Source: Corynebacterium hylobatis (lineage in GTDB: Bacteria > Actinomycetota > Actinomycetes > Mycobacteriales > Mycobacteriaceae). Taken from it: a stretch of DNA of 64,000 nucleotides. The notes beneath the pieces are model-generated. The model was not told the DNA's origin. It ran no database searches and worked only from the letters and a program-made list of their open reading frames with translations. This document shows positions 31,050 through 39,136 of the stretch, piece after piece. The first letter of the stretch is position 1. Each line of letters starts with the position of its first letter. The stretch is from NCBI RefSeq assembly GCF_003955685.1, contig NZ_RXHJ01000011.1, forward strand, positions 1 through 64,000, written 5' to 3'. A program made the translations under genes and the position numbers.

Positions 31050-31712
31050 ATGAGCCCGCTGAACCGCCTGCAGGACCTCACCCGCCCCACCGGCGAGGAG
31101 GAGCTTCTCGACGTCACCTACCCCACCCCGCGCCTCCACCTCACCCTCCGGCACGCCGCATTCGCGGCCCTGGCGGTGATGCTGCTCGCCGCGGGCATCA
31201 TGGTGCTCAACTCCGGGGGAGCAGAGTCCGCCGGGAGCGCGGAGACGGAATTTCCTGTTGTGGGTGCCGCGGTCCCGGCTGCGGCGGAGGAGGACGGCGG
31301 GGAGCTGGTCATCTCCGTGGTCGGGGCGGTGGCGCAGCCCGGGTTGACCACCCTTGCCCCCGGTGCGCGCGTCGACGACGCCCTCCACCACGCCCAACCT
31401 CTGCCCGAGGCTGATCTGCTCGCCCTGAATCTGGCCCAGCGCCTCAGTGACGGCCAGCAGCTGGTGGTGCCGGCGGTCGGGGAAGCGGGGGCTGTACCGG
31501 AGGGGACCTCGGGTGGTGGGGGCGGGGTCTCGCTCAATTCGGCCTCGGTGACGGAGCTGACCGCCCTGCCCGGGGTGGGGCCGGCCACCGCGGCGGCGAT
31601 CGTCGCCCACCGGGAGGCCACCGGTGGTTTCGGCAGCGTCGAGCAGCTTCTCGAGGTCAAGGGCATCGGTCCCGCCAAATTCGAGTCCCTGCGTGAATCG
31701 GTGACTCTGTGA
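31050..31712 (+). CDS. comEA: ComEA, DNA-uptake DNA-binding protein
   Basis: A 220-aa ComEA. One transmembrane helix (about residues 36-53) anchors it with the C-terminus outside. An SLBB-type domain (about 83-150, VVGAVAQPGLTTLAPGARV) is followed by a Gly linker and the HhH DNA-binding repeat pair (about 158-218, NSASVTELTALPGVGPATA and LEVKGIGPAKFESL). TAGCTT (31037-31042) lies 7 nt before ATG, so it is leaderless. comEC follows after 10 bp. Confidence 0.93.
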   Translation: MSPLNRLQDLTRPTGEEELLDVTYPTPRLHLTLRHAAFAALAVMLLAAGIMVLNSGGAESAGSAETEFPVVGAAVPAAAEEDGGELVISVVGAVAQPGLTTLAPGARVDDALHHAQPLPEADLLALNLAQRLSDGQQLVVPAVGEAGAVPEGTSGGGGGVSLNSASVTELTALPGVGPATAAAIVAHREATGGFGSVEQLLEVKGIGPAKFESLRESVTL

Positions 31713-31722
31713 GGGCGCGGCC

Positions 31723-33369
31723 GTGAGTGAGCTGCGCCTGGTCCCCGGCGCCGTGGCGGTGTGGGCGGTGACGCTCATCCTGCTGCTGGAGGGACCTGTG
31801 GTGTTGGCTGGGCTCGTGCTCGCGGCCGGCTGCCTGCTGCTCGCATGGTTCCGGCAGGCGGGCCAGGTCCTGCTCACCGGCGTACTGGGTGTGGTGGCCG
31901 GAGCGTTGACCTTGTGGCGCCAGCGGCTCGCCGCAGCATGGGATCCCCCGGCCCAGCTGACGGGCACCGTCTCCGCTGCCCCGGTGCGGCTGGACTCGGG
32001 CGGCCACCTCGTGCGTGTCGACGCTCCCGGCCACCCCACACCCCTGCCCGTCTTCACCGACCAGGAGGAGGCCGCGTTCCCCGCCGGGACGCAGGTCCTC
32101 GTGGAGGGCGACTGGTCCCCGGCGGGCAGACCCGGGCTCGGCATGCTGGTGGGCACCGGGCAGGTCCACGAGCTCCGCGGGCCGCAGGGCATGGACCTGG
32201 TGGCAGCCATCGTCCGGCGGTCCCTGGGCGCGGCGGTGGAACAGGCGGTGGGAGAGTCCTCCCGTGGTCTGGTGCCGGGCATGGTGCTCGGTGACGTCTC
32301 CGCCCAAACCGCGGTGGAGCGGCAGTTCTACCTCGACACCGGGCTGTCGCACCTGTCCGCGGTCAGCGGGGCGAATGTGGCAATTGTGACCACGGCGGCG
32401 GTGCTCGTCTGCCGTCTGCTCACCCTCGGCCCGCGGGTGCAGGTGGCGGCGGCGACCGGGGCGCTGCTCGGCTTCGTCGGGCTGGTGGGCACGGAGCCCT
32501 CCGTGCTGCGGGCGTCAGTGACGGGGTTGGTGGGTCTGCTCGCGGTGCTGGGCTCAACGCGGATGGAACCGGTGCATGGCCTGTGCCTGGCGGTGGCAGG
32601 GTTGATCCTGTGGGAGCCGGACTTGGCGGTGGCCTACGGGTTCGCGTTGTCCGTGGCGGCGACCGCCGGGATCATCACCCTGCATCCGCTGCTCTACCGG
32701 CCCCTGGCGCGTACCCGACTGCCCGACATCCTCGTCCGTGCCCTGGCGGTGGCCGTCAGCGCGGATATTGTCACCATGCCGATCATCGCGCTCATGGCCG
32801 GGGAGGTCTCGGTGGTCTCTGTGCTGGCCAACGTGCTGGTCGCCCCCGCGGTCGCGCCGGTGACGGTGCTGGGGCTCATCGCCGCCGGGCTCTCGCTGCT
32901 GCCTGGTCCGCTGGCCTGGCTGCCGCTGAAGCTGCTCGAGCCGTGCACGTGGTGGATCCACACGGTGGCCGCCTGGTGTGCCGGGCTGCCGTTGGCCACG
33001 GTGCCCGCCGAACCGGTGTGGGTGCTCATCGCCTACGGCTGGATCATCGCCGGCCTGGTGGGCGGACATACCTGGAAAACCCTGCTGCTGGTGCTCGGGT
33101 GGTGGGTGTTCAGCGTGCGCGACGGTGTCGGTCTCCCGCCGGAGGAGGTGCCGGTGGACAGCCTGCAGGTGCATGTGGTGGAGGAGGCGGGGCAGGTGGA
33201 CCGTGCCCCACCCGGCACCCAGGTGGTCATCGTGCAGGATCCGACCGGGCGCCCCGCCAACCGGCCGACCGTCACCCGCGAGGGCGTGCCGGTGCTGTTC
33301 CCGTACCGCGACGGGGAGGTGACCCTGCATGTGGACGGCACCCAGCACGCCCGCGACGGCAGGTTCTAG
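31723..33369 (+). CDS. comEC: ComEC-type DNA channel protein, short form
   Basis: A 548-aa polytopic membrane protein. The competence domain (about residues 185-460) shows GLSHLSAVSGANVAI and many hydrophobic helices. The first 60 residues are two or three helices and a small OB-like external part follows. The C-terminal metallo-beta-lactamase-type nuclease domain of full-length ComEC (about 750 aa) is absent; only about 80 ordinary residues follow the last helix. Short forms are usual in corynebacteria and mycobacteria. GTG start, same operon as comEA. It ends against deoR with a 4-bp convergent overlap. Confidence 0.9.
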   Translation: MSELRLVPGAVAVWAVTLILLLEGPVVLAGLVLAAGCLLLAWFRQAGQVLLTGVLGVVAGALTLWRQRLAAAWDPPAQLTGTVSAAPVRLDSGGHLVRVDAPGHPTPLPVFTDQEEAAFPAGTQVLVEGDWSPAGRPGLGMLVGTGQVHELRGPQGMDLVAAIVRRSLGAAVEQAVGESSRGLVPGMVLGDVSAQTAVERQFYLDTGLSHLSAVSGANVAIVTTAAVLVCRLLTLGPRVQVAAATGALLGFVGLVGTEPSVLRASVTGLVGLLAVLGSTRMEPVHGLCLAVAGLILWEPDLAVAYGFALSVAATAGIITLHPLLYRPLARTRLPDILVRALAVAVSADIVTMPIIALMAGEVSVVSVLANVLVAPAVAPVTVLGLIAAGLSLLPGPLAWLPLKLLEPCTWWIHTVAAWCAGLPLATVPAEPVWVLIAYGWIIAGLVGGHTWKTLLLVLGWWVFSVRDGVGLPPEEVPVDSLQVHVVEEAGQVDRAPPGTQVVIVQDPTGRPANRPTVTREGVPVLFPYRDGEVTLHVDGTQHARDGRF

Positions 33370-34145
33370 CCCTTGCCTGCGGGGGCGGGGACGGTGATGA
33401 CCTGGACGCCCATGTCGCGGACGGCGGTGAGGATCTCCCGGGGTGCATCCGAGGTGGTGACCAGCTGGTGGAGATCCCCGATGTCCGCGAACCGGAAGGT
33501 GGACACGTGGTTGAGCTTGCGGGGGGTGGCCACGAGGATCCGGCGGGTGGCAGCGGTGATGGCGGCTCGTTTATTCTCGGCGTCCTCCCAGGTGGTGGTC
33601 GCCAGCCCGTGGGTCAGGGAGATGGAGCAGGAACCCAGGATCACGGCATCCACGGCGATGTCGCGCAGCGCGGAGACCACCCCGGAACCCGTCAGCGCGA
33701 GGGTGTCGGTCTCCACGGGGCCGCCGGGGATGAGGACGGTGGCGCCGGCCCGGCCACCGAGTTCCATCGCGGAATGCAGGGACAGGCACATCGCGGTGAT
33801 GGGGCGTCCGGCCAGCCGGGCGGCCACCGCCTGGCAGGTGGTGCCGTTGTCGATGATCACGGACTCGTCGTCGGCGACCAGTTCGGCGGCTGCGACGGCG
33901 AGCGCCTGTTTCGCCGCCCGGTCCTCCGCCCGGCGCACGGCGAAGGGTTGGGGTGTGCCCCGCTTCATCACCCGCCGGGCCCCGCCGTGGGTACGGACCA
34001 GGAAGCCGGCCTGTTCCAGCTCGGCGAGGTCGCGGCGGATGGTCACCGCGGAGACGCCGGTCAGTTCGGTGAGGGCGTCGATCCGGGTGATGCCGGGACG
34101 GTCGACGGTCCGCATGATCACTTTGTGGCGTTGCTCGCGTTCCAT
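33366..34145 (-). CDS. DeoR-family transcriptional regulator
   Basis: A 259-aa DeoR-type regulator. The N-terminal HTH reads RIDALTELTGVSAVTIRRDL, and EQAGFLVRTHGGAR is the usual continuation. The C-terminal DeoR sensor domain (about residues 75-235) would bind a sugar phosphate. No sugar operon is adjacent. ATG 34145 is chosen over 34163: TGATCC (34158-34153) is 7 nt upstream and TTGACA (34180-34175) lies 16 bp further. A cluster of TGATC words at 34260-34294 may be its operator. Confidence 0.9.
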   Translation of the reverse strand: MEREQRHKVIMRTVDRPGITRIDALTELTGVSAVTIRRDLAELEQAGFLVRTHGGARRVMKRGTPQPFAVRRAEDRAAKQALAVAAAELVADDESVIIDNGTTCQAVAARLAGRPITAMCLSLHSAMELGGRAGATVLIPGGPVETDTLALTGSGVVSALRDIAVDAVILGSCSISLTHGLATTTWEDAENKRAAITAATRRILVATPRKLNHVSTFRFADIGDLHQLVTTSDAPREILTAVRDMGVQVITVPAPAGKG

Positions 34146-34152
34146 GTGGACA

Positions 34153-34180
34153 GGATCAGTCATTTCCGGGAGCCTGTCAA
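34153..34180 (-). promoter_or_regulatory. deoR promoter, leaderless
   Basis: -35 TTGACA (34180-34175), 16-bp spacer, -10 TGATCC (34158-34153), then 7 nt to the ATG. The consensus -35 makes this one of the clearest promoters in the window, and it fixes the start codon. Confidence 0.7.
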
Positions 34181-34259
34181 GAGTCTGCTGACCGGGATGA
34201 ACTGGGAATTCGGCCTGCTCGGAACGGAAAAGCCCAGATCTTTGGGGAGGTTCTTTTCC

Positions 34260-34294
34260 TGATCCAAATGATCATTTCATGTGATCGAATGATC
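34260..34294. promoter_or_regulatory. cluster of TGATC repeats with a 12-bp palindrome
   Basis: TGATC starts at 34260, 34269, 34282 and 34290. The second copy lies in AAATGATCATTT (34266-34277), a perfect 12-bp palindrome. The cluster lies between deoR and the VOC-like gene in locally AT-rich DNA. It is a good candidate operator for the adjacent DeoR protein. Confidence 0.55.
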
Positions 34295-34341
34295 TTCTAC
34301 ACTGCGGGGCATCAACCAGGGACAATAAGTAGGATGCGGCG

Positions 34342-34893
34342 ATGATGACCGCCAGGACCGGGGCCACCGCAGTGGGGCTGACCGTGCTGCAGGTGCCCGA
34401 CACCGAGAAGATGACCCAGTTCTACCGGCTTTTCTTCGCCGCTGAACCGCAGGGTGGCGCAGCCCCGGAGGTCACCGTCCTGCGTTTCCCCTCGGGCGGG
34501 CACCTCGCCTTCGCAGCCACCCCGGACCCCACCCGCGGCAGCTCCGTCCGCATCAGCCTCACCGTCCCCGATATCGGGACCCGCGAGCAGATCCTGGCCC
34601 ACCTGGCGGCCGAGGGACACACCGCCAGCGACGGCGCGGTCCTTGACCCGGCAGGCAACACCGTGGACATCCTCGTCCGGACGACCGAACTCCCCGCAGG
34701 CCGGGCCCGGGTCATTGCCGGAACCACCCACCGTTTCAGCGCGGCAGCCCGCTGCCGCAGCCTCCTTGACCCGACCCCCGAACCGTCAGCGGAGAGACCC
34801 AAACCTCCCTGGGAGCAGTTCGTTGACTGGTTCCAACGCACCGGACTGCAGGTGACGGGCTCTGTGCTTGACGTCGATAAGCTGATCCCGTGA
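34342..34893 (+). CDS. VOC/glyoxalase-like protein with a patched C-terminus
   Basis: A 183-aa ORF. The first 115 residues look like a VOC domain: LTVLQVPDTEKMTQFYRLFF at the start and LDPAGNTVDILV as the second half's end. The last 65 residues have no VOC character, and the last 18 codons lie in DNA that also occurs upstream of the intact HAD gene at 37441, so the 3' end appears to run into a duplicated segment. It may be a truncated gene extended by rearrangement. TAGGAT (34330-34335) is 6 nt before ATG. The stop overlaps the HAD remnant. Confidence 0.6.
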   Translation: MMTARTGATAVGLTVLQVPDTEKMTQFYRLFFAAEPQGGAAPEVTVLRFPSGGHLAFAATPDPTRGSSVRISLTVPDIGTREQILAHLAAEGHTASDGAVLDPAGNTVDILVRTTELPAGRARVIAGTTHRFSAAARCRSLLDPTPEPSAERPKPPWEQFVDWFQRTGLQVTGSVLDVDKLIP

Positions 34894-35162
34894 GACTGGC
34901 CGCCTTCGACGGAACCATCCTCTTCCCGGACGGCATCGCACAGTTCACCGCTGAGGCCATCCGGGCCTGGCAGGGGGCGGGGCACCTGGGTGTGGACCGT
35001 TCGGAGGTGGAGATTCACACCTTCGGCGATTCCTGGAACGACCTGCCCATGCACGCCATCGCGGATCGCTCCTACTCCTTCCCGTGGTCGCCGGAGGAGG
35101 TGTACGCTGCGACCGACGAGGTCATCGATTCGGTGGCGGAAACCCTCCGCCGCCTGCTCTGA
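34890..35162 (+). pseudogene. internally deleted copy of the HAD phosphatase gene at 37441
   Basis: A 90-codon ORF matching both ends of the 256-aa HAD protein. Residues 1-34 match its N-terminus and 35-90 its C-terminus (GVDRSEVEIHTFGDSWNDLP). The missing middle, 492 bp, equals the distance between two CCACCTGG repeats in the intact gene (37539 and 38031). A further 6-bp loss removes one TTCGAC unit, turning FDFDGT into FDGT and destroying the DxD catalytic motif. It still has a TAAGCT hexamer 6 nt before GTG, so it may be transcribed, but it cannot be an active phosphatase. Confidence 0.85.
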
Positions 35163-35256
35163 CCGGTGGGTTCTGGAGGCGTCGCCGACACCAGGTCGAG
35201 CTTGTCGGCTGCCAGGTGCGTGGCCCCGTGATCACTCTGGACGGGAAGTTTCTCGA

Positions 35257-35709
35257 CTACAACCGGTGAGGATTCCGTCCACGGCGGGTCGCTGACAGTC
35301 CCACGGCCAGTGCCACTCCCCACAGCAGGAACAACGGGTCCCACAACCAGCCGTGGCCGGTCATTGCCGCGTGGTCGTAATCATCGCCGTGGGGCAGGAC
35401 ACCGGCCAGGACCAGGTTGATCACCAGCGTATTCGCCCCACCCCAGAGCATCAGTGCCGTCGCCCCGAGCCAGTGGAGGATCCGCCACCAGCGGTCGTCG
35501 AAGAGCAGAGGACTCAACGCGAAGGCTATCCTGACTGCACCGACGGTGACTATGGCCCATCCCAGACATCCCAGACCCTCGAATTGATCGGTGACCTGCT
35601 CGCCGACGGTCTCCAGCAGCCACGTCCCGCCCAGGCCCCAGTAGATGCTGGCAGCACCGTGGAGGAGTCCGGCAACGGCGGCCACGAGGAAGGCTGGGTG
35701 GGATGTCAC
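35257..35709 (-). CDS. DUF3995 membrane protein
   Basis: A 150-aa protein with four hydrophobic segments (about residues 5-28, 45-66, 77-102 and 122-142) and the LHGAASIYWGLGG start typical of DUF3995. Function unknown. The GTG start overlaps the amidohydrolase stop (GTGA), so the two are one operon. The roughly 95 bp beyond its stop, up to the HAD remnant, hold nothing I can identify. Confidence 0.82.
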   Translation of the reverse strand: MTSHPAFLVAAVAGLLHGAASIYWGLGGTWLLETVGEQVTDQFEGLGCLGWAIVTVGAVRIAFALSPLLFDDRWWRILHWLGATALMLWGGANTLVINLVLAGVLPHGDDYDHAAMTGHGWLWDPLFLLWGVALAVGLSATRRGRNPHRL

Positions 35710-37016
35710 CCGGTGAAGACCACGCGGCCGTCGCGAAGCACCAGCCGGACCTCCGCGATCTCGGTGATTTCCTCGTGCGGGCTGCCCTCGACGGCCACCA
35801 GATCGGCGATCGCACCTTCGCGAATCTCGCCGAGCTCAGGCCTCCCCAGCTGGCGGGCCGCCGCGGAGGTTGCGACCTGGAGCGCCTCGGTGGGGCTGAG
35901 CCCGGCCTCAACCAGCAGGGCCAGCTCACGCTGCAGCCCGGTGCCGAAGCCGACGCCGGGCATCCCTGCGTCGCTGCCGGCCAGGAGCGTCCCGCCGGCA
36001 TCATGGAACTCCGTGGACTGCCGGATCATCTGCCCCCTGAGTTCGGGCGGACCATTCTCCGCCGCGACGATCATCGACGGGGTCACCGGGATGCCACTGT
36101 CGACCACCTCCGCCAGCAGTTCCGGTGGCCAGCCGTCCATCAGGTCGCGGGACTCCAGGTGCACCAGCTCATCGACGCCTGCGGCGCGGACCTCACTGAG
36201 ATCGTCCAGGCGGCCCCAGTGCGCGACGACGGGCAGCCCCAGGGCATGCGTTTCTTCGACGATGGCGGTCAGGACGTCCACCGGGATCGGGTCGAGGGGC
36301 TGATTCTCGATACCGCGTTCCTGGATGACCTTGATCAGGTCTGCACCGTCCTCGACCAGGCGGCGCACCTCCTGACGCGCCTGTTCTGGAGTGTCCGGCG
36401 TCAGGGACGGCGAGGCCTCGAGGTCACCGCCGAAGATGGTCTGGACGGGGTGGCCGCCGGCGGTGGTGAACAGCGTTCCGGCGGCGAACACCCGCGGCCC
36501 CTCAAGCGAGCCGTCGGCAATGCCGTCGCGCAGCTCGAAGATGAAGGGCGTCTCGTTACCCAGATCGCGAACGGTGGTGACCCCGGCGGCAAGCAGGTCA
36601 CGGCGTGCCTCGGGCAGGTAGCGGGAGTAGTGGGCGATCAGTCCCGGCATGTCCAGTGCACCGAACGGGTCCGCGCCGCTTTCTATTTCTCGGCCGAGGT
36701 GGACGTGCAGGTCGATCAGCCCCGGCAGCAGGGTCATGCCTGAGAGGTCGCGGATCTCGACGTCTGCGGGTGCATCACCGACGAGGTCAGGGCCGACGCC
36801 GGTGATGCGCCCGTCCTCGACCAGGATGTCGATGTTCCGGGTCGGGGTGAGCTCCGGACCCGTGAGTACCGTAGCGCCGCTGAGGAGGATGGGGGAGGGG
36901 TCAGTGTCCCCGGGGCGGTAGCTGGTCGTCTCGTACCAGATGAGGAATGCCGCGACGAGCGCGACGATGAGGCCGAGGGCAACCAGGACGGTGCGGAAGA
37001 AGATTTTCTTTCCCAT
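35706..37016 (-). CDS. membrane-anchored amidohydrolase
   Basis: A 436-aa metal-dependent hydrolase of the amidohydrolase superfamily. One N-terminal helix (about residues 5-27) precedes the urease-like beta-sandwich and TIM barrel. Metal ligands are in LIDLHVHLG (HxH), K of LIKVIQE, H of PVVAHWG, H of LVHLES and D of AGSDAG. It resembles prolidase or imidazolonepropionase-like enzymes; substrate unknown. ATG 37016 gives a signal-anchor directly; the frame also allows starts up to 37112, with 37058 the main alternative. It forms an operon with DUF3995. Confidence 0.83.
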   Translation of the reverse strand: MGKKIFFRTVLVALGLIVALVAAFLIWYETTSYRPGDTDPSPILLSGATVLTGPELTPTRNIDILVEDGRITGVGPDLVGDAPADVEIRDLSGMTLLPGLIDLHVHLGREIESGADPFGALDMPGLIAHYSRYLPEARRDLLAAGVTTVRDLGNETPFIFELRDGIADGSLEGPRVFAAGTLFTTAGGHPVQTIFGGDLEASPSLTPDTPEQARQEVRRLVEDGADLIKVIQERGIENQPLDPIPVDVLTAIVEETHALGLPVVAHWGRLDDLSEVRAAGVDELVHLESRDLMDGWPPELLAEVVDSGIPVTPSMIVAAENGPPELRGQMIRQSTEFHDAGGTLLAGSDAGMPGVGFGTGLQRELALLVEAGLSPTEALQVATSAAARQLGRPELGEIREGAIADLVAVEGSPHEEITEIAEVRLVLRDGRVVFTG

Positions 37017-37114
37017 TGCGGAAATATGCCCTTCTTTGGAAGCAGCGTGTTCCTCCATGGTAAACCGCTGTACCATTCTGGGACATTGGCGTTCCGGGGT
37101 GGAAGGGATCAACC

Positions 37115-37340
37115 GTGACCGGGAATGCGGAGAAGATCCTCAAGGGTGCCACCGCCCGCCGCCTCGCGATCGGGTGCCCGCCGCTCTACCGCTCTTCTGC
37201 TGACCGCGAGCAGCTGATCGGACAGGTGCGCAGGGAAGGCACCTGAAGGTTGGTGGAGATGCTCGAGGCCTGTTATGGGCGCCTGTTCGAGATGGAGCCG
37301 GAACTGTCGTTGGTGCCGGCCGGGCATCCCCTGATCCCCG
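37115..37340 (+). pseudogene. remnant of a TetR-type regulator gene
   Basis: Most of the 328-bp gap between the amidohydrolase and HAD genes. GTG 37115 opens a 43-codon ORF ending at 37246 that contains RRLAIGCPPLYRSSADREQL, a close match to the TetR recognition-helix pattern. The next frame continues with LVEMLEACYGRLFEMEPEL, as expected just after the HTH, so a frameshift lies near 37246. The first HTH helix is partly missing and there is no ligand domain. After about 37350 the sequence resembles the DNA before the HAD remnant. Confidence 0.55.
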
Positions 37341-37440
37341 GGAGTGACCTGGCTACGACGCACGGGACTGGGGGACGGGCTCGGTGCTCGGGGTGGATGA
37401 GCACGGGGCAGAAGGGGCGGGGTGTCGATAAGCTGGCCTC

Positions 37441-38211
37441 ATGAAACTGGCCGCCTTCGACTTCGACGGAACCATCCTCTTCCCGGACGGCATCGCACAG
37501 TCCACCGCTGAAGCCATCCGAGCCTGGCAGGAGGCGGGCCACCTGGCAGTGGCCGCCACCGGCAAATCACTCTCGGCTGCGCAGCACGCCCTCGACGGCT
37601 TCGACGTCAGCTTCGATTACTCGGTGCTGTTCACCGGGGCCGTCGTCGCCGACCGGCAGAGCCGTGTGCTGCACTCGGCCGCCCTGGACACCGACGTGGT
37701 CCGCCGGGTGGTAGGTCACCTGGCCACGGTGGAGAACATCGCCGTCTACGGGACGATGCTCCACGGTCGGGACGTCCGCTTCAGCTCCACGATCACCGGG
37801 GACGCGCAGACAAATATCCTGCGGGACCACCAGGAACTGGACCCCGCGGACATCGCCGGGCACGAGTTCATCGGCGTGCCTGTCTGGGTGCCCGGCAACC
37901 CGGCGCTGCAGCAGCGGATCCAGACCTGGATCACCGAGAACTTCAACGTCGGTTGCGTGTCCAACCAGAGCTTCATCGACATCATCCCCGTCGGCACCAC
38001 CAAGGGCACGGGACTGGCCTGGCTGGGCAACCACCTGGGCGTGGACCGTTCGGAGGTGGAGATCCACACCTTCGGCGATTCCTGGAACGACCTGCCCATG
38101 CACGCCATCGCGGACCACTCCTACTCCTTCCCGTGGTCGCCGGAGGAGGTGCACGCCGCGACCGACGAGGTCATCGATTCGGTGGCGGAAACCCTCCGCC
38201 GCCTGCTCTGA
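37441..38211 (+). CDS. HAD-superfamily phosphatase (Cof type)
   Basis: A 256-aa HAD hydrolase. Motif I is FDFDGT (D7 and D9), motif III Lys lies in TTKGTGLAWL, and motif IV is FGDSWNDLPM. The cap (about residues 80-180) is of the Cof/IIB type, which suggests a sugar or cofactor phosphate as substrate. TAAGCT (37429-37434) lies 6 nt before ATG, so it is leaderless. A broken copy lies 2.5 kb upstream (34890-35162). The gene shares its last bases and 12 bp beyond the stop with that copy. Confidence 0.88.
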   Translation: MKLAAFDFDGTILFPDGIAQSTAEAIRAWQEAGHLAVAATGKSLSAAQHALDGFDVSFDYSVLFTGAVVADRQSRVLHSAALDTDVVRRVVGHLATVENIAVYGTMLHGRDVRFSSTITGDAQTNILRDHQELDPADIAGHEFIGVPVWVPGNPALQQRIQTWITENFNVGCVSNQSFIDIIPVGTTKGTGLAWLGNHLGVDRSEVEIHTFGDSWNDLPMHAIADHSYSFPWSPEEVHAATDEVIDSVAETLRRLL

Positions 38212-38221
38212 CCGGTGGGTT

Positions 38222-38815
38222 TCAGTCCCGCGGCCCGACGACGGCCCGGACCACGTTGAGCGCACCGAGCACCACCAGTGAGATACCCAGGAACCACCAC
38301 AGGAACACCGCACCCCACACCAGACTGCTGAGCAGGGTGAAGCCCGCCAGCACGGAGACGATAGCGAATAGGATCGTGAGGGTCTTCGACTTTGCCCGCG
38401 CCAGGGTGAACAGTGCGGTGAAACCCTCCACGATCCACATGAAACCGACCATGGCCGTGAGGAAGAGGGCGAGGAAGACCGCGGTCTGCTGCAGGGAGCT
38501 GAACGCGTACACCCCCGCGATGACATAGAGGACACCGAGCAGAACATGCCCGATGCGCCCGCCCGCACCGAGGTCTTTCGCCGGGATCCCGAGGACCACG
38601 TAGGCGACACCGGCGATGAGGGCGTAGGCCCCGATCACCGCCGTCAGGGCAACGGCCGTCTTGGTGGGCCAGACGAGAACTGCGACGCCGAAGCCGACCG
38701 CCGCCATGCCGCTGATCAGCAAGGCAAGCCGGGCACCCTTCACTGATTCGGGGGTCATGGGGGTTGCGGGCGTGTCCGGGGAGGATGAGGGGGCGGTGGC
38801 CGTGGTGGTCATCAC
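38222..38815 (-). CDS. HdeD/DUF308 membrane protein
   Basis: A 197-aa protein with a Thr/Pro/Ser-rich N-terminus of about 25 residues and six hydrophobic segments in three pairs, as in HdeD proteins (DUF308), linked in E. coli to acid resistance. The repeated unit with VLLGVLYVIAGVYAF and GFMWIVEGFTALF is typical. An AAGGA site precedes the ATG pair at 38815. Convergent with the HAD gene, with 10 bp between. Confidence 0.83.
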   Translation of the reverse strand: MMTTTATAPSSSPDTPATPMTPESVKGARLALLISGMAAVGFGVAVLVWPTKTAVALTAVIGAYALIAGVAYVVLGIPAKDLGAGGRIGHVLLGVLYVIAGVYAFSSLQQTAVFLALFLTAMVGFMWIVEGFTALFTLARAKSKTLTILFAIVSVLAGFTLLSSLVWGAVFLWWFLGISLVVLGALNVVRAVVGPRD

Positions 38816-39136
38816 TGAAGTCCTTCACGATTCAAGGGGAGGGGAATGAAGAGGTGTTACGGCAGTGATTGGTTGATGGCCTAGACATTATCAGCGACAG
38901 GCTATTTTCACGGCGGCACCGGATAAAGTTTCCGATTCGGAATGGACTCCTTTTCCACCCCGCAGAAACCTCCCTGATCAGCAGGTTTGAGACATGGGAT
39001 AAGTGTCGTTCACACCCCTGCCGAATGCGTGCAGGGCGAAATCCGACCTGAACCTCCAGAAACACCGCCGCGACCAATTCGCGTGCCCCGATGCCTCCCG
39101 CGGCCCGCAGACAGGCGGTCTCCTAGGATGGTCAAC
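38816..39136. other. 321-bp intergenic region between hdeD-like gene and holA
   Basis: No credible gene in either strand; the open frame at 38869-39051 has no family features. The left part holds the hdeD-like promoter region. AAACCT (38966-38971) and AGGTTT (38983-38988) form an imperfect dyad around TGATCA. The right edge holds the holA -10, TAGGAT at 39124-39129. Confidence 0.5.

Noticed and set aside
31723..33369. Frameshifted ComEC with a lost C-terminal domain
   Set aside because: DeoR starts immediately after on the other strand and no MBL-like sequence is present in any frame downstream, so this is a natural short form.
38869..39051. Possible 60-aa gene in the hdeD-holA gap
   Set aside because: No RBS or leaderless -10, ordinary composition, no family features.
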